A DNA stretch of 64,000 nt from Nitrospira lenta. Its GTDB lineage: Bacteria; Nitrospirota; Nitrospiria; Nitrospirales; Nitrospiraceae. The notes beneath the pieces are model-generated. The model was given only the letters and a program-made list of their open reading frames with translations, had not been told where the DNA came from and ran no database searches. The stretch covers positions 26,089 to 90,088 of the forward strand of contig NZ_OUNR01000002.1 of the NCBI RefSeq assembly GCF_900403705.1, given 5' to 3'. The position numbers and the translations under genes were made by a program. Positions 25,878-35,040 of the stretch are shown here, piece by piece (positions within the stretch are counted from its first letter, which is position 1; every line of letters starts with the position of its first letter).

Positions 25878-27062
25878 TTACAAAGCCTGGAGCTTGCCCG
25901 TGTCCGTCGTGTCATACCCGCCGATGGCGGCGATCTCGGACCGGAAGGGGCGGCTGGCCAACGTGTCAAAGAGATGATGTAAAGACGGGTGACTGGAGAG
26001 ATAGACTTTGGGCACGACTAAATCGTACCGCGCCGACTGTAGCGGAATGAATTCAAGATCGTAGGATTGCGCGGCGGACCTGATGCCCATGCCAGCATCC
26101 GCCTGTCCTTCAGAAACCAGACGGGCAACATGAAGATGGGATGTCGCGGTGCGAGCATACCCCTTCACCTGCGAACCGGCGAAACCGGCCGCACCCAATC
26201 GCTGATCGAGCAGCAGGCGCGCCCCGGCACCCTCTTCCCGATTGATCACCGTCACATCCTCGCGCACAAGATCGGCAACCGATCGAATCTGCTTGGGATT
26301 GCCCGGACGTACGACTAATCCTTCTTCCCACGTCGCAAACGTAATCACCTCATAGGCACTCGCCTTCAAGTAACGACGGAGAAACGGCAAATTGCTTTCA
26401 CCGGTCGAATCGTCGGTCAGGTGAATACCGGCCACGTGCACCTCGCCGCGCTGTAAGGCCTGCAACGCGGCGGTGCTTCCCATCGTCCAACCCACCACAC
26501 TGGTCTGATCCTTCCGGCGTCGAAGATGTTCACCCGCCAGGAAGATCGCCGGATCACACCCCGCGACCGCAATTTCCTGCTCAATCGAATTCCGATCACG
26601 CGAGAGCCGCACCTGCACGAACGACGCATCCGATCGCCCGCGACGACTTGCCTCCCGCGATTCAAGAAACCCATCGGCCGCGACGGTATAACTCAACACT
26701 TCACCGAGACCGGTGACAGGTCTCGCAAAATACTGCCCATTCACCTTCACGACCTTCACCCGAGGCAATGGACCGGCGGACAGTGCCGGCCTGACCCCAT
26801 CGATCAATCTCGCTTCAATCACTTCGCCTGCGGACTGCAGAGAGAACAGATCCTCAACCGACGTATTCAACACCTGCGCAAGTTGGAGCGCCACAACCGT
26901 GGTAGGGAGATACCGATTGGCTTCGATTGATGAAATGGCCTGGCGAGTCACATCTGCCCGCGCCGCCAACTCACCCTGCGAGAGCCCTCTGGCAGTACGG
27001 ACTTCCTTGAGTCGATTCAAACAAAAAGACGAAAGATTAGGAGAAGATTTTCGCTGCACCAT
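25878..27062 (-). CDS. XRE-family one-component regulator with a periplasmic-binding-protein-like sensor domain
   Basis: The N-terminal 75 residues are an XRE helix-turn-helix (RGLSQGELAARADVTRQAISSIE). The C-terminal 230 residues match the PBP-like sensor domain also found in MoeA-linked proteins (GWTMGSTAALQALQRGEVHVAGIHL, INREEGAGARLLLDQRL, GQADAGMGIRSAA). Such proteins are thought to sense molybdate, tungstate or a related ligand and repress uptake genes. It heads the leftward operon and faces the rightward porin operon, so it probably controls both. The chosen ATG at 27062 coincides with the predicted transcript start, which suggests a leaderless mRNA. The frame is open to 27098, but that part lies over the -35 box. 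Confidence 0.88.
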   Translation of the reverse strand: MVQRKSSPNLSSFCLNRLKEVRTARGLSQGELAARADVTRQAISSIEANRYLPTTVVALQLAQVLNTSVEDLFSLQSAGEVIEARLIDGVRPALSAGPLPRVKVVKVNGQYFARPVTGLGEVLSYTVAADGFLESREASRRGRSDASFVQVRLSRDRNSIEQEIAVAGCDPAIFLAGEHLRRRKDQTSVVGWTMGSTAALQALQRGEVHVAGIHLTDDSTGESNLPFLRRYLKASAYEVITFATWEEGLVVRPGNPKQIRSVADLVREDVTVINREEGAGARLLLDQRLGAAGFAGSQVKGYARTATSHLHVARLVSEGQADAGMGIRSAAQSYDLEFIPLQSARYDLVVPKVYLSSHPSLHHLFDTLASRPFRSEIAAIGGYDTTDTGKLQAL

Positions 27063-27068
27063 GAAAAG

Positions 27069-27100
27069 TAAATAGCAATTATGATTTACAATTGTCAATC
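27069..27100 (-). promoter_or_regulatory. Promoter and palindrome of the XRE-PBP regulator operon
   Basis: Minus-strand TTGACA (27093-27098), an 18-base spacer and TATTTA (27069-27074) make a sigma-70 promoter. The -35 box lies in an 18-bp near-perfect palindrome (27083-27100, core ACAATTGT, one mismatched pair), a likely operator for autorepression. Confidence 0.7.
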
Positions 27101-27185
27101 ATTAAATACATAAACTTGAATAAACATTGGATATATCCACTCACACAAACATCTATTCAGAAAATTGAATAGACTTAATAAATAT

Positions 27186-27219
27186 ATTGTTGACAATGTA
27201 ACTCCATTTACTGTATTTA
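27186..27219 (+). promoter_or_regulatory. Divergent promoter and operator of the rightward porin operon
   Basis: TTGACA (27190-27195), an 18-base spacer and TATTTA (27214-27219) mirror the leftward promoter exactly. The -35 box lies inside the inverted repeat ATTGT-TG-ACAAT (27186-27197). The leftward site reads TTGACAATTGTAA and this one TTGACAATGTAA, so one regulator could bind both. About 265 bases separate the expected transcript start from the porin ATG, and that leader has no recognised riboswitch. Confidence 0.65.
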
Positions 27220-27490
27220 ACTGGTCGCTAATCTTGATCGGAATAAAGAGCTTTACGCGCGCGAGTGGATTTACGCCATGACACCCAATAGAAGACATCA
27301 AAAGAGCGCAATGAAAAGAACCCTTCCGCTTAAACTGCACCACCCAGACTTCGCCAGCGAGACGCCCCTGGCCGCCTCACATCGCTGTCGACGCTCACGC
27401 TAGACACCAGCGCGTTACCGGCCCACTCCATTTTTACGCAACAAGCTATTCGCACTCTCAGAAGCGGTGCGAACCCAAGGGGGAACGATC

Positions 27491-29107
27491 ATGAGATTAT
27501 CCGCTGTATTTGTGTTCATCATATCCGGCCTCACACTGCTGGCAGGCGCTACGCGCGCGTTGGCAGTCGAAGAAGGTCAGCTCGTCAAGAAAGAAGGTAA
27601 GTGGGAGTACTACTCCGGCGAAGATCCAGGCTTGAAGTATCTCTACCTGAAGGGACTCATCACCCAGGAGGAATACGATAAAGGCCTGAGGGTGATTGAG
27701 ACGAAGGAACGACTCTCTAAACCAAACTTTACCATCGACATCAATAACGGCCTTAATTTCCGTGTCGGCGAAAAGTTCTTTTTGAAACTCCGGCTGCTGA
27801 CTCAAGTTCGCTACAGCTACCATACCTATAACGCGGCATGGGGATCGATCGGAGACTCGCGCAATCCTGAGATTTTGGGAGGCCAAGTCGAATATCGGGC
27901 CATACGCCGCCAGAGCAATACCAGCGAGTTCTCCGTACCCCGCGCCCGGCTTCAATTTCTCGGCTATGCGTTTGATCCGGACATTCGCTACAACTTCTCC
28001 TGGGCCTTAGATCAGAACACCTGGAATCAGGAAGGCAGCAGCGGGACATCTAAACTGCTCGACGCCTATATCGCCTCCTGGCACATCCCCTTCGCAACCG
28101 TCCAAATCGGACAACAGCGCGTCTGGTTCAACCGCTCACAGATCGGCTCGATGGCCACATCGACGTTCGCCGACAACATGAGGGTGCAAAACGCCTTCTC
28201 GGCGAACCTGATCAATAGCCGCGATATCGGTATCAGCATCCTCAGCGACGAGGATCAATACAAGCTCAACTATGCGATCGGCATCTGGAACGGAGCCGGA
28301 ACCAATCTTGCGCGGGAAGGCACGGCCATCAGCCAGGCGCTGGACACGAATGCCAGCCTGCCCAACTCGCAACGTCGAACGTTCAATTACGACACTCGCC
28401 TCTTTACCGGCGAAATGATGTATACCGCCCGGCTGCTCTACAAAATCTCCGGCAATCCCGGATATGGCCAGGGAGACATCTTAAACTCGCGCACCCCCCA
28501 GGTGGCGATCGCCTTCGGCTACGCGTACAACCCCGCACAAAACTACCTCAGCTCAATCCGGTCGGACATTGTCGACCGGGCGTACCGCCAGGCCGTCGCC
28601 AAAAACGGCAACGGGCGGCTCCTCGGGGGAGGGGTCTATGACTTTCAAACCTATGAAACCGATTTCATCGCCAAATACCAAGGCTGGTCGCTTCAAGCGG
28701 AGGGCTATTTCCGCCACCAGCGGGTACGCAACACCGATGCGGGCAGTATTCCATTCGACCCCGCAACCGCCGTGGTGTTAGGCCCGCCGGTTAGCCTCGG
28801 GCAGGCCTGGGGCTGGTACGTGCAGGTAGGGAAATATGTCATTCCCCGTAAACTTGAAGTCGCCGTCCGATATGGAGTGATGGACCCCTCCACCAAACAA
28901 AAGCAGGACCTCACCAAGGAGCTCGGCGCCGCCATCAGCTACAGCTTTGACGGCACCTATAACAACCGTCTCGTCATCGATTACTCGAATATCGCGATGG
29001 GAAGCGGCGGGCGCGCTCCGGACCGCTACCCGTTCGAAAGCCTGCCCGGCTTCGGACAGACGCTCATCGAAAACCGGATTAATGTGCAATACCAGTTCTA
29101 CTTTTAA
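27491..29107 (+). CDS. Outer-membrane porin of the oxyanion-uptake operon (right copy)
   Basis: The signal peptide ends near ALA. The GLITQEEYDKGL segment (about 50-61) is followed by a long series of amphipathic strands and the aromatic C-terminal QFYF for BAM recognition. It is clearly related to the porin at 22468 (see that entry for shared blocks) and about as long. GGGGGA precedes the ATG at 27491; an in-frame start eight codons earlier is less well placed. It is the first gene of the rightward operon, followed by a ModA-like protein and an NrtA/SsuA-type transporter. Confidence 0.88.
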   Translation: MRLSAVFVFIISGLTLLAGATRALAVEEGQLVKKEGKWEYYSGEDPGLKYLYLKGLITQEEYDKGLRVIETKERLSKPNFTIDINNGLNFRVGEKFFLKLRLLTQVRYSYHTYNAAWGSIGDSRNPEILGGQVEYRAIRRQSNTSEFSVPRARLQFLGYAFDPDIRYNFSWALDQNTWNQEGSSGTSKLLDAYIASWHIPFATVQIGQQRVWFNRSQIGSMATSTFADNMRVQNAFSANLINSRDIGISILSDEDQYKLNYAIGIWNGAGTNLAREGTAISQALDTNASLPNSQRRTFNYDTRLFTGEMMYTARLLYKISGNPGYGQGDILNSRTPQVAIAFGYAYNPAQNYLSSIRSDIVDRAYRQAVAKNGNGRLLGGGVYDFQTYETDFIAKYQGWSLQAEGYFRHQRVRNTDAGSIPFDPATAVVLGPPVSLGQAWGWYVQVGKYVIPRKLEVAVRYGVMDPSTKQKQDLTKELGAAISYSFDGTYNNRLVIDYSNIAMGSGGRAPDRYPFESLPGFGQTLIENRINVQYQFYF

Positions 29108-29149
29108 GACAGCCTGACTGACTCAACACGAATAACCATGAGGACTCCC

Positions 29150-29974
29150 ATGACAGACCACAGTTACCGGCTTCGGACCGTGTTGTCCTTGGCCATACTG
29201 ATCGCCACATTCTGGATGGCCCCACCCGTACAGGCGCAGCCAGAAACTCTGACTATCGCCGCGGCCAACAGCGTCAAAGATGCCTTGCGGAAAGTCTTGC
29301 CGCTGTTCGAATCTCAACACCGTGACGTCAACGTACGGGTCATCTATGGCCCGTCTCAAACCCTTCGGAAGCAAATCGAAGAAGGAGCACCGGTGGATGT
29401 ATTCCTCCCCTCTTTGTCCGAGGAAATCGACCAACTCGAAAAGAAGGGCCTCGTCATTCAGGGCAGCAAACGCGTCTATGCCAGCACCTCGTTGGTGCTG
29501 ATTACCAGCACCACACTTCCCGCGCCGATCGCCTCGATCCAGGACCTGCATGCCGTCCCGGTCCGGCGCATCGCCATCGGCGACCCCAAAGCCTCATCGG
29601 TGGGAAAAGTCGCCGCGCAGTTTCTCAAGTACAGCAAACTCGAACCGCAACTGAAGTCGCAATTTATTTACGGCGAGCACTCGCGCGCCGTCCTCGACCT
29701 AGTCGCCAAGGGCGAAGCCGAGATCGGCATTGTCTATCGGACCGACGCCGTGACGGACAAACACGTCCGCATTCTCGATACGGCCCCGGAAGACTCGCAC
29801 ACCCCGATTCGGTATGGAGTCGCAGTGGTATGGACCGCCAAGAACCTGTCCGGAGCGGGAGACTTCATCGAGTTTCTCCTGACCCCACACATCCAAGCAC
29901 AACTGAAAGAGCATGGGTTCGATCAAGCATCCCGTCACGTCGGCATCGTGCAATCGCAAGAGGGCAAACCATGA
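29150..29974 (+). CDS. ModA-like periplasmic molybdate/tungstate-binding protein
   Basis: The signal peptide ends near VQA. Motifs of the ModA group are LTIAAANSVKDALRKVLPLFE, VIYGPSQTLRKQIEEGAPVDVFLPS, a central IAIGDPKASSVGKVAAQFL, and the closing GDFIEFLLTPHIQAQLKEHGF. No ModBC pair follows. The downstream permease belongs to the nitrate/sulfonate family, so this protein may deliver to the leftward ModBC or act as a scavenger. The ATG at 29150 follows GAGGACT. Its stop overlaps the first of two duplicated starts of the next gene. Confidence 0.88.
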   Translation: MTDHSYRLRTVLSLAILIATFWMAPPVQAQPETLTIAAANSVKDALRKVLPLFESQHRDVNVRVIYGPSQTLRKQIEEGAPVDVFLPSLSEEIDQLEKKGLVIQGSKRVYASTSLVLITSTTLPAPIASIQDLHAVPVRRIAIGDPKASSVGKVAAQFLKYSKLEPQLKSQFIYGEHSRAVLDLVAKGEAEIGIVYRTDAVTDKHVRILDTAPEDSHTPIRYGVAVVWTAKNLSGAGDFIEFLLTPHIQAQLKEHGFDQASRHVGIVQSQEGKP

Positions 29975-30094
29975 ACCACACTATATATTCAGCACAGCAT
30001 CTCCATCCTTGGCAGCGCTCAACAGCAGGAGGGAAAACCATGAACCGCGCAATCCGTTCAACCCGTCACACCCATCCATGGTCAGTGCAAGGGC
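29957..30094. repeat. Imperfect 69-base tandem duplication of a start region
   Basis: Copy 1 (29957-30025) and copy 2 (30026-30094) both contain a purine-rich site, AACCATGAACC and then CATCC-TGG at matching places. The result is two in-frame ATGs 69 bases apart (29971 and 30040), each with its own ribosome binding site, at the front of the lipoprotein gene. Confidence 0.7.
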
Positions 30095-30765
30095 TGTTTC
30101 TTCTAGCGGGACTGGCCATGATCGCCGGTTGCGCCACACCGCCGGTTGCGGCGCCGAAGGCGATCTATGAATCCGGCCTCAATACCATACGACTGGAAGA
30201 TGATCCCGATTCATCGATAAACTCGCACCCGGCCACGCTCACGCCGACCGAAATCGGCACATTGTTGCGAAACGTGCGGGTGTGGGAACGACGGAACGCC
30301 ATCCACCGTTTGTTCAGCGGTGATGCGGACCGGACCAGGGCCTTCAGAGATGAAGAAATAGTACTGCTGGCTCCGCACCTGGCGAAGGGATTGGCCCAGG
30401 CTACACCGGCTCAGCGAGTACGGTTTCGCCTGAATCACGCAACGGACCAGGGAGAAGAGGAAACGACCGCGGGATGGCTCTCCATCCGTGGCAATCTCCT
30501 CGTCCTCGCGTTAAACGAAGTGCACGATCGGCATAGCCCCGGCCCTGACATCAGCAAATACGACCGGCAAATGCCGAATGTGCCGGAGCGGTCCTCCGCC
30601 TTCGATGCCGCCTTCGAGCCGGAAGAGTATCTGGCCAAGGTCAGCTCGGGCGGACGCCTGTTTGCACCGGATCAACAGGAGGAGTTGTACATTCGTTATC
30701 GGGAAGCCCTGGCCGCGCTCCCCGTCTATCCAGGACTGGAACAGGGACGGCAGCCACGTCCATAA
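30040..30765 (+). CDS. Lipoprotein of unknown function (right copy of a paralogous pair)
   Basis: The signal ends at MIAGC (lipobox near residue 29 from this ATG). The body repeats the order of the left-copy lipoprotein at 24265, including a TLTPTEI-type helix and a QRVRFRL strand. The C-terminus carries LFAPDQQEELYIRYREAL, which is absent from the left copy. The ATG at 30040 is chosen because GGAGGG precedes it at the right distance. The upstream in-frame ATG at 29971 would put 23 extra residues before the signal. No function can be assigned; position suggests a partner of porin and binding proteins. Confidence 0.72.
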   Translation: MNRAIRSTRHTHPWSVQGLFLLAGLAMIAGCATPPVAAPKAIYESGLNTIRLEDDPDSSINSHPATLTPTEIGTLLRNVRVWERRNAIHRLFSGDADRTRAFRDEEIVLLAPHLAKGLAQATPAQRVRFRLNHATDQGEEETTAGWLSIRGNLLVLALNEVHDRHSPGPDISKYDRQMPNVPERSSAFDAAFEPEEYLAKVSSGGRLFAPDQQEELYIRYREALAALPVYPGLEQGRQPRP

Positions 30766-30840
30766 ACGATGCAGGTACCCATCGAGAGCAAACCGCACCT
30801 GCCCTCGATGGGCCTCACTCTCACATCAATGGGAAACATC

Positions 30841-31824
30841 ATGAAACGATTATCATCGACCGCTCTCGCCTTCTTCTCCCTTCTCTTGGGAACCGGCACG
30901 TTCATCGCGCACACCGCACTCGCCGCCGACACTATTCGCGTCGGGCATTTTCCGAACATCACCCACGTCCAAGGCCTGGTCGCGCAACACCTCTCACGCA
31001 CCGGCCATGGCTGGTTTGAGGAACGGCTCGGCAAGGATGTGAAGATCGACTGGTATGTCTACAATGCCGGACCGGGCGCCATGGAAGCGCTCCTGGCAGG
31101 CTCCATCGACCTCACCTACGTGGGGCCGAGCCCGACGCTGAATGCGTACAGCAAATCGAACGGCGAGGAGATCCGCATCATCGCCGGCGCCGCGACCGGC
31201 GGCGCCGCATTGGTCGTCCAACCGGATTCCGGGCTCAAACAGCCGGCCGACTTTCGCGGGAAAACCATCGCGACGCCGCAACTGGGCAATACCCAGGACG
31301 TCGCCTGCCGGGCCTGGCTGGCCAACGGCGGGCTGAAAATCACCCAGACCGGCGGCGAAGCCTTTATCGTTCCGACTCCCAATCCGGATCAGCTCTCGCT
31401 GTTTCAGCAAAAAAAGCTCGACGCCGTCTGGACGGTCGAGCCCTGGGTCTCACGCCTGGAACGCGACGCCGGAGGCAAGATCTTGCTCGAACAGCCGAAG
31501 GACAGCATCACAGTCCTGGTCTCGAGCGTGAAGTTCCTCAAGACCAAACGCGAACTCGCCAGAAAGTTTGCGCAGGCCCACCGTGAACTCACCGAGTGGA
31601 TCCTCGCGCATCCGGCAGAGGCGAAGCAGATGGTCCAGCAAGAACTGGCCGCCGAGACGCAGGCCAAAGTCTCAGCCGAATTGATTGCACAAGCCTGGAC
31701 GCGCATCGGCCTCACCACAGAGGCCTCACCGGACGAGTACCGGCAATTCGTCGCCAATGCTCAGCGCGCCGGTTTTATTCGCACGGCACCCGACTTGTCG
31801 CGTTTAATCGAAAGGCTGAACTGA
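30841..31824 (+). CDS. Nitrate/sulfonate/taurine-type substrate-binding protein (NrtA/SsuA family)
   Basis: The signal peptide ends near ALA. The mature part has the NMT1/SsuA pattern: IRVGHFPNITHVQGLVAQ, a central DLTYVGPSPTLNAYSKS, GAALVVQPDSGLKQPADFRGKTIATPQLGNTQDV, then LDAVWTVEPWVSRLE. This subfamily binds nitrate, sulfonates, taurine or related anions, and which one cannot be read here. The PxxGNTQD motif occurs in the SsuA-like group. The ATG at 30841 is supported by GGGAAAC. It begins a three-gene ABC set with one base between its stop and the ATPase start. Confidence 0.9.
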   Translation: MKRLSSTALAFFSLLLGTGTFIAHTALAADTIRVGHFPNITHVQGLVAQHLSRTGHGWFEERLGKDVKIDWYVYNAGPGAMEALLAGSIDLTYVGPSPTLNAYSKSNGEEIRIIAGAATGGAALVVQPDSGLKQPADFRGKTIATPQLGNTQDVACRAWLANGGLKITQTGGEAFIVPTPNPDQLSLFQQKKLDAVWTVEPWVSRLERDAGGKILLEQPKDSITVLVSSVKFLKTKRELARKFAQAHRELTEWILAHPAEAKQMVQQELAAETQAKVSAELIAQAWTRIGLTTEASPDEYRQFVANAQRAGFIRTAPDLSRLIERLN

Positions 31825-31825
31825 C

Positions 31826-32632
31826 ATGCTGACATCGGAAAGTCCATCGGCCAACACCGCCTCCAACAAACTCGTCATTGAGCACGTGTCGAAGTTCTTT
31901 CGGACGAGTTCGTTGAATGTGCAGGCACTCGATGACGTGACACTCCAGATCGCCGAAGGCGAGTTCGTCTGTCTCGTCGGCCCCAGCGGCTGCGGCAAAT
32001 CGACCTTGCTCAACATCATTGCCGGTCTCGACCGGCCCGATCGCGGGCTGGTTCAGGCCGACGGCCACACCATTGCCGGCCCCGGTCCTCACCGTCTCAT
32101 GATGTTTCAAGAAGCCGCGCTCTTCCCGTGGCTGACCGTGTTGGGCAACGTCCTCTTCGGACTGAAACTCAGCCACGGATTGAATGCCGCGGAGCGTCAG
32201 GAGAAGGCCGAATATTTTCTGGAACTCGTCGGGCTGAAGCGGTTCATGCATTCCAATGTCCACGAACTCTCCGGCGGCATGAAACAACGCGTCGCCCTGG
32301 CTCGCGCCCTAGCGCCGAACCCCAGCGTGCTCTTGATGGACGAACCCTTCGGCGCACTCGATGCCCTCACGCGAGAGCAACTGTACGGAGACATTCAACG
32401 CATCTGGAGCCAGCATCGCAAGACCATCGTCTTCGTCACGCACAACGTGCGCGAAGCCGTGTGTCTTGGCGACCGCGTGATCCTGTTTTCGCCCAACCCC
32501 GGACGCATTCGCGAAGAATTCGCCATTCCCCTTCCGCGCCCGCGCGACATCAACAGCGTGGACCTCGCGCGGTACGCCACGGAGATTACCCGTGTGCTGA
32601 AAGGGTATGTTCAAACAGAGGTGGCCGGATGA
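31826..32632 (+). CDS. ABC transporter ATPase (NrtD/SsuB/TauB family)
   Basis: Walker A GPSGCGKST is near residue 51, the Q-loop in MFQEAALFPWLT, the signature LSGGMKQR, Walker B VLLMDEPFGALD and the switch histidine in IVFVTHN, followed by REAVCLGDRVILFSPNPGRI, the usual C-terminal hallmark of the nitrate/sulfonate/taurine subfamily. The length of 268 residues is standard. Its stop overlaps the permease start as ATGA. Confidence 0.95.
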   Translation: MLTSESPSANTASNKLVIEHVSKFFRTSSLNVQALDDVTLQIAEGEFVCLVGPSGCGKSTLLNIIAGLDRPDRGLVQADGHTIAGPGPHRLMMFQEAALFPWLTVLGNVLFGLKLSHGLNAAERQEKAEYFLELVGLKRFMHSNVHELSGGMKQRVALARALAPNPSVLLMDEPFGALDALTREQLYGDIQRIWSQHRKTIVFVTHNVREAVCLGDRVILFSPNPGRIREEFAIPLPRPRDINSVDLARYATEITRVLKGYVQTEVAG

Positions 32633-33399
32633 TCGCACGATGGTTGTCCGCCTCGCTGTTTTTCCTGGCACTCCTGGCGGCATGGCACCTTGCCGTGGAG
32701 GCTAAGATCTGGTCGCCGCTCCTGCTGCCGTCTCCCCTAAGTGTCTTCGACTATCTGCGGTCCGCCGTGGACGACGGCACTCTCTGGGAGGCCACCGTCG
32801 TCACCGTGCGGCGGCTCCTGATCGGATACGGACTCGGCATTCTGGTCGGGCTTCCCCTCGGCCTTCTCACCGCCTCGTCCCGCTGGGCGCAAGATACCAT
32901 CGGAGTCCTCGCGCTGGGGCTCCAAACGCTTCCGAGCGTCTGCTGGGTGCCGCTCGCGCTGCTCTGGTTCGGTCAAACCGAATCCGCCATGCTCTTCGTC
33001 GTGGTGATGGGAACGCTCTGGTCGCTGATTCTGGCCACCGACAACGGCGTGCGGACCATCCCGCCCATCTATACCCGCGCCGCCCGCAGCATGGGATCGA
33101 CCGGGCTGCATACTTGGACGCATGTGGTTCTGCCGGCCTCGCTGCCCTTCCTCCTGAGCGGTATGAAGCAAAGCTGGGCCTTCGCCTGGCGGTCGCTGAT
33201 GGCGGCGGAAATCTTTGTCACCATCTTGACCGGATTCGGCCTCGGGCATCTGCTGCACTACGGCCGGGAACTCAATGCTATGGATCAAGTTGTCGGCATC
33301 ATGTTCGTCATTGTGTTCATCGGGCTGGCGGTCGACAAAGCGCTCTTCGCTCCGATCGAGCGATTTCTTCACCGCCGATGGGGAACCGGCCGCCCATAA
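32629..33399 (+). CDS. ABC transporter permease (NrtB/SsuC/TauC family)
   Basis: Inner-membrane permease of 256 residues with about six helices. The family motifs are LPSPLSVFDYL near the N-terminus, RRLLIGYGLGILVGLPLGLL and the coupling loop AARSMGSTGLHTWTHVVLPASLPFLLSGMKQSW, then AWRSLMAAE. The ATG overlaps the ATPase stop, so the start is secure and translation is coupled. Together with the binding protein and ATPase it forms a complete importer, but the substrate is unknown. Confidence 0.94.
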   Translation: MIARWLSASLFFLALLAAWHLAVEAKIWSPLLLPSPLSVFDYLRSAVDDGTLWEATVVTVRRLLIGYGLGILVGLPLGLLTASSRWAQDTIGVLALGLQTLPSVCWVPLALLWFGQTESAMLFVVVMGTLWSLILATDNGVRTIPPIYTRAARSMGSTGLHTWTHVVLPASLPFLLSGMKQSWAFAWRSLMAAEIFVTILTGFGLGHLLHYGRELNAMDQVVGIMFVIVFIGLAVDKALFAPIERFLHRRWGTGRP

Positions 33400-33414
33400 C
33401 CAGCGGCACACGCC

Positions 33415-35040
33415 ATGACCAATTCTCTCCCGGGGTTCGGATCGGCTGACACCCGTCCGCACCCTATGATACCGTACGCCATGTCATCCGCACCGCCCGG
33501 CTTCATAGCCCGTCTGTCCATCGGCAAGAAACTCGCCGTTGCCTTCGGCCTGATCCTGCTGCTCCTCGTCGGGAGCTTCTCCGCCACACTCGTCTATCTG
33601 TCCCGCGTGAACAGTTATGTCGATCGCCATCAGCGCATTACCATCCCCGGGGTTGTGACGGCTGCGGAAATGCTCCGCAACGTGGGAGAGATCGAAACAC
33701 GCATGCACCAGGTCCGGGAACATCTCTCCGGCGCGGACCGTACCGCGGGCTTTGCGGCGATTGCCGGAATCGAACGGCGCACGCTGGCATCGCTCGATAC
33801 CTATCAAGCGACGCACGCCGCCCGCACCCATCCGATTCTCTATGGCATGCTGGAACACCATGGGCGGACCGATCTGGCCGAGCAGGAAGACCAGGCCATC
33901 GTCGCCATTGCGGACGGCATCACCGCCTTACGCGCACAGAGGGAAGACCTAGCCGCTACGCGCGTCCCCACACCCGCCGGACCAGCCGCCACAGAATCCA
34001 CCTACGAACAAGTGGCCGCGCGTACACAGGACGCCATTGCCTCCTTGATTGACGTGCACCGAAAAATCGATGTGGAAATGAAGATCGAAGGCGACAGGCT
34101 GGTCGACCAAGCCCGGACCATGGTGGCCGGCATCATCGGCGTGCTCGGACTCCTGATCGTCACGGTCTATGCGATCATGAAACGTCAGGTCGCCAATCCG
34201 CTCAAGCGTCTGGCGGCGACCGCCGATCGTGTCGCGCACCACGAACTGGCCGCGCAATTCGAGCCCTGGCCAAGCCGCGACGAAGTCGGCGCCCTGGCCG
34301 GTTCGCTCACCACCATGCTGACGAGCCTGCGAGAGCACAGCACCGCCCTGATGCGGAAGACCAAGGAGCTGGAAGCCTTTACCTATTCGATCGCCCACGA
34401 CCTCAAGGGGCCGTTGCGCGAGATCGAAGGGTTTTCCTCGCTGCTCGAAAAACAGTTCGCCGATTCGAACGACGCGCAACTCCAGCATCACATCGGCATC
34501 ATCCGCACATCAGCCCTGCGTCTCACCCACATGATCGACGCGCTATTGAAGTACTCACGACTGGAACAACAAAACCTTCCCCGCCTTCGCTTTAATGTCA
34601 TGGAAACGATCTCCAGCCTGCTGGTCGATCGCCAACAGTTCCTGACAGGAACCAAAGCGAAGATCACGGTCAACCTGCCCTACTCGGACCTCTATGGCGA
34701 ACCAGTCAGTGTGCGCCAGGCCATCACGAATCTATTGGACAATGCACTGAAATTCTCCCGGCACACCGCCGCGCCAGCCATCACCATCGGCGGCCAGCAA
34801 ACCGCCACTGAGCAATGGCTTTGGATCCGCGACAACGGCATCGGCTTCGACGCCGGCCAGGCCGATAAGATCTTCGGCCTCTTCGAGCGGCTCCATAGCC
34901 CCGGCGAATACGAAGGCACCGGCGTCGGCCTTGCGATCGTGAAACTCGTGATGGAGAAACACGGCGGGCGCGTGTGGGCGGAATCCACGCCCGGTCAAGG
35001 CAGCACATTCTTTATCGCCTTTCCCACACAGGTGCCGTGA
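33415..35040 (+). CDS. Membrane sensor histidine kinase
   Basis: The predicted order is transmembrane helix (about 40-62), a helical periplasmic sensor of about 165 residues, second helix (about 228-250), HAMP linker, HisKA with phospho-acceptor His328 (SIAHDLKGPLR) and a HATPase_c domain with N box TNLLDNALKFS, G1 DNGIGF and G2 GTGVGLAIVKLV. The periplasmic part resembles four-helix-bundle chemosensors. Residue numbers use the start at 33415; a later ATG at 33481 is an equally plausible start, and neither has a good ribosome binding site. It overlaps the next gene as TGATG, so the two form a cognate pair. The transporter genes end just 15 bases upstream. Confidence 0.9.
   Translation: MTNSLPGFGSADTRPHPMIPYAMSSAPPGFIARLSIGKKLAVAFGLILLLLVGSFSATLVYLSRVNSYVDRHQRITIPGVVTAAEMLRNVGEIETRMHQVREHLSGADRTAGFAAIAGIERRTLASLDTYQATHAARTHPILYGMLEHHGRTDLAEQEDQAIVAIADGITALRAQREDLAATRVPTPAGPAATESTYEQVAARTQDAIASLIDVHRKIDVEMKIEGDRLVDQARTMVAGIIGVLGLLIVTVYAIMKRQVANPLKRLAATADRVAHHELAAQFEPWPSRDEVGALAGSLTTMLTSLREHSTALMRKTKELEAFTYSIAHDLKGPLREIEGFSSLLEKQFADSNDAQLQHHIGIIRTSALRLTHMIDALLKYSRLEQQNLPRLRFNVMETISSLLVDRQQFLTGTKAKITVNLPYSDLYGEPVSVRQAITNLLDNALKFSRHTAAPAITIGGQQTATEQWLWIRDNGIGFDAGQADKIFGLFERLHSPGEYEGTGVGLAIVKLVMEKHGGRVWAESTPGQGSTFFIAFPTQVP

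Noticed and set aside
27095..27343. AT-rich minus-strand frame of 82 codons between the divergent operons
   Set aside because: It overlaps the promoters and has no ribosome binding site.
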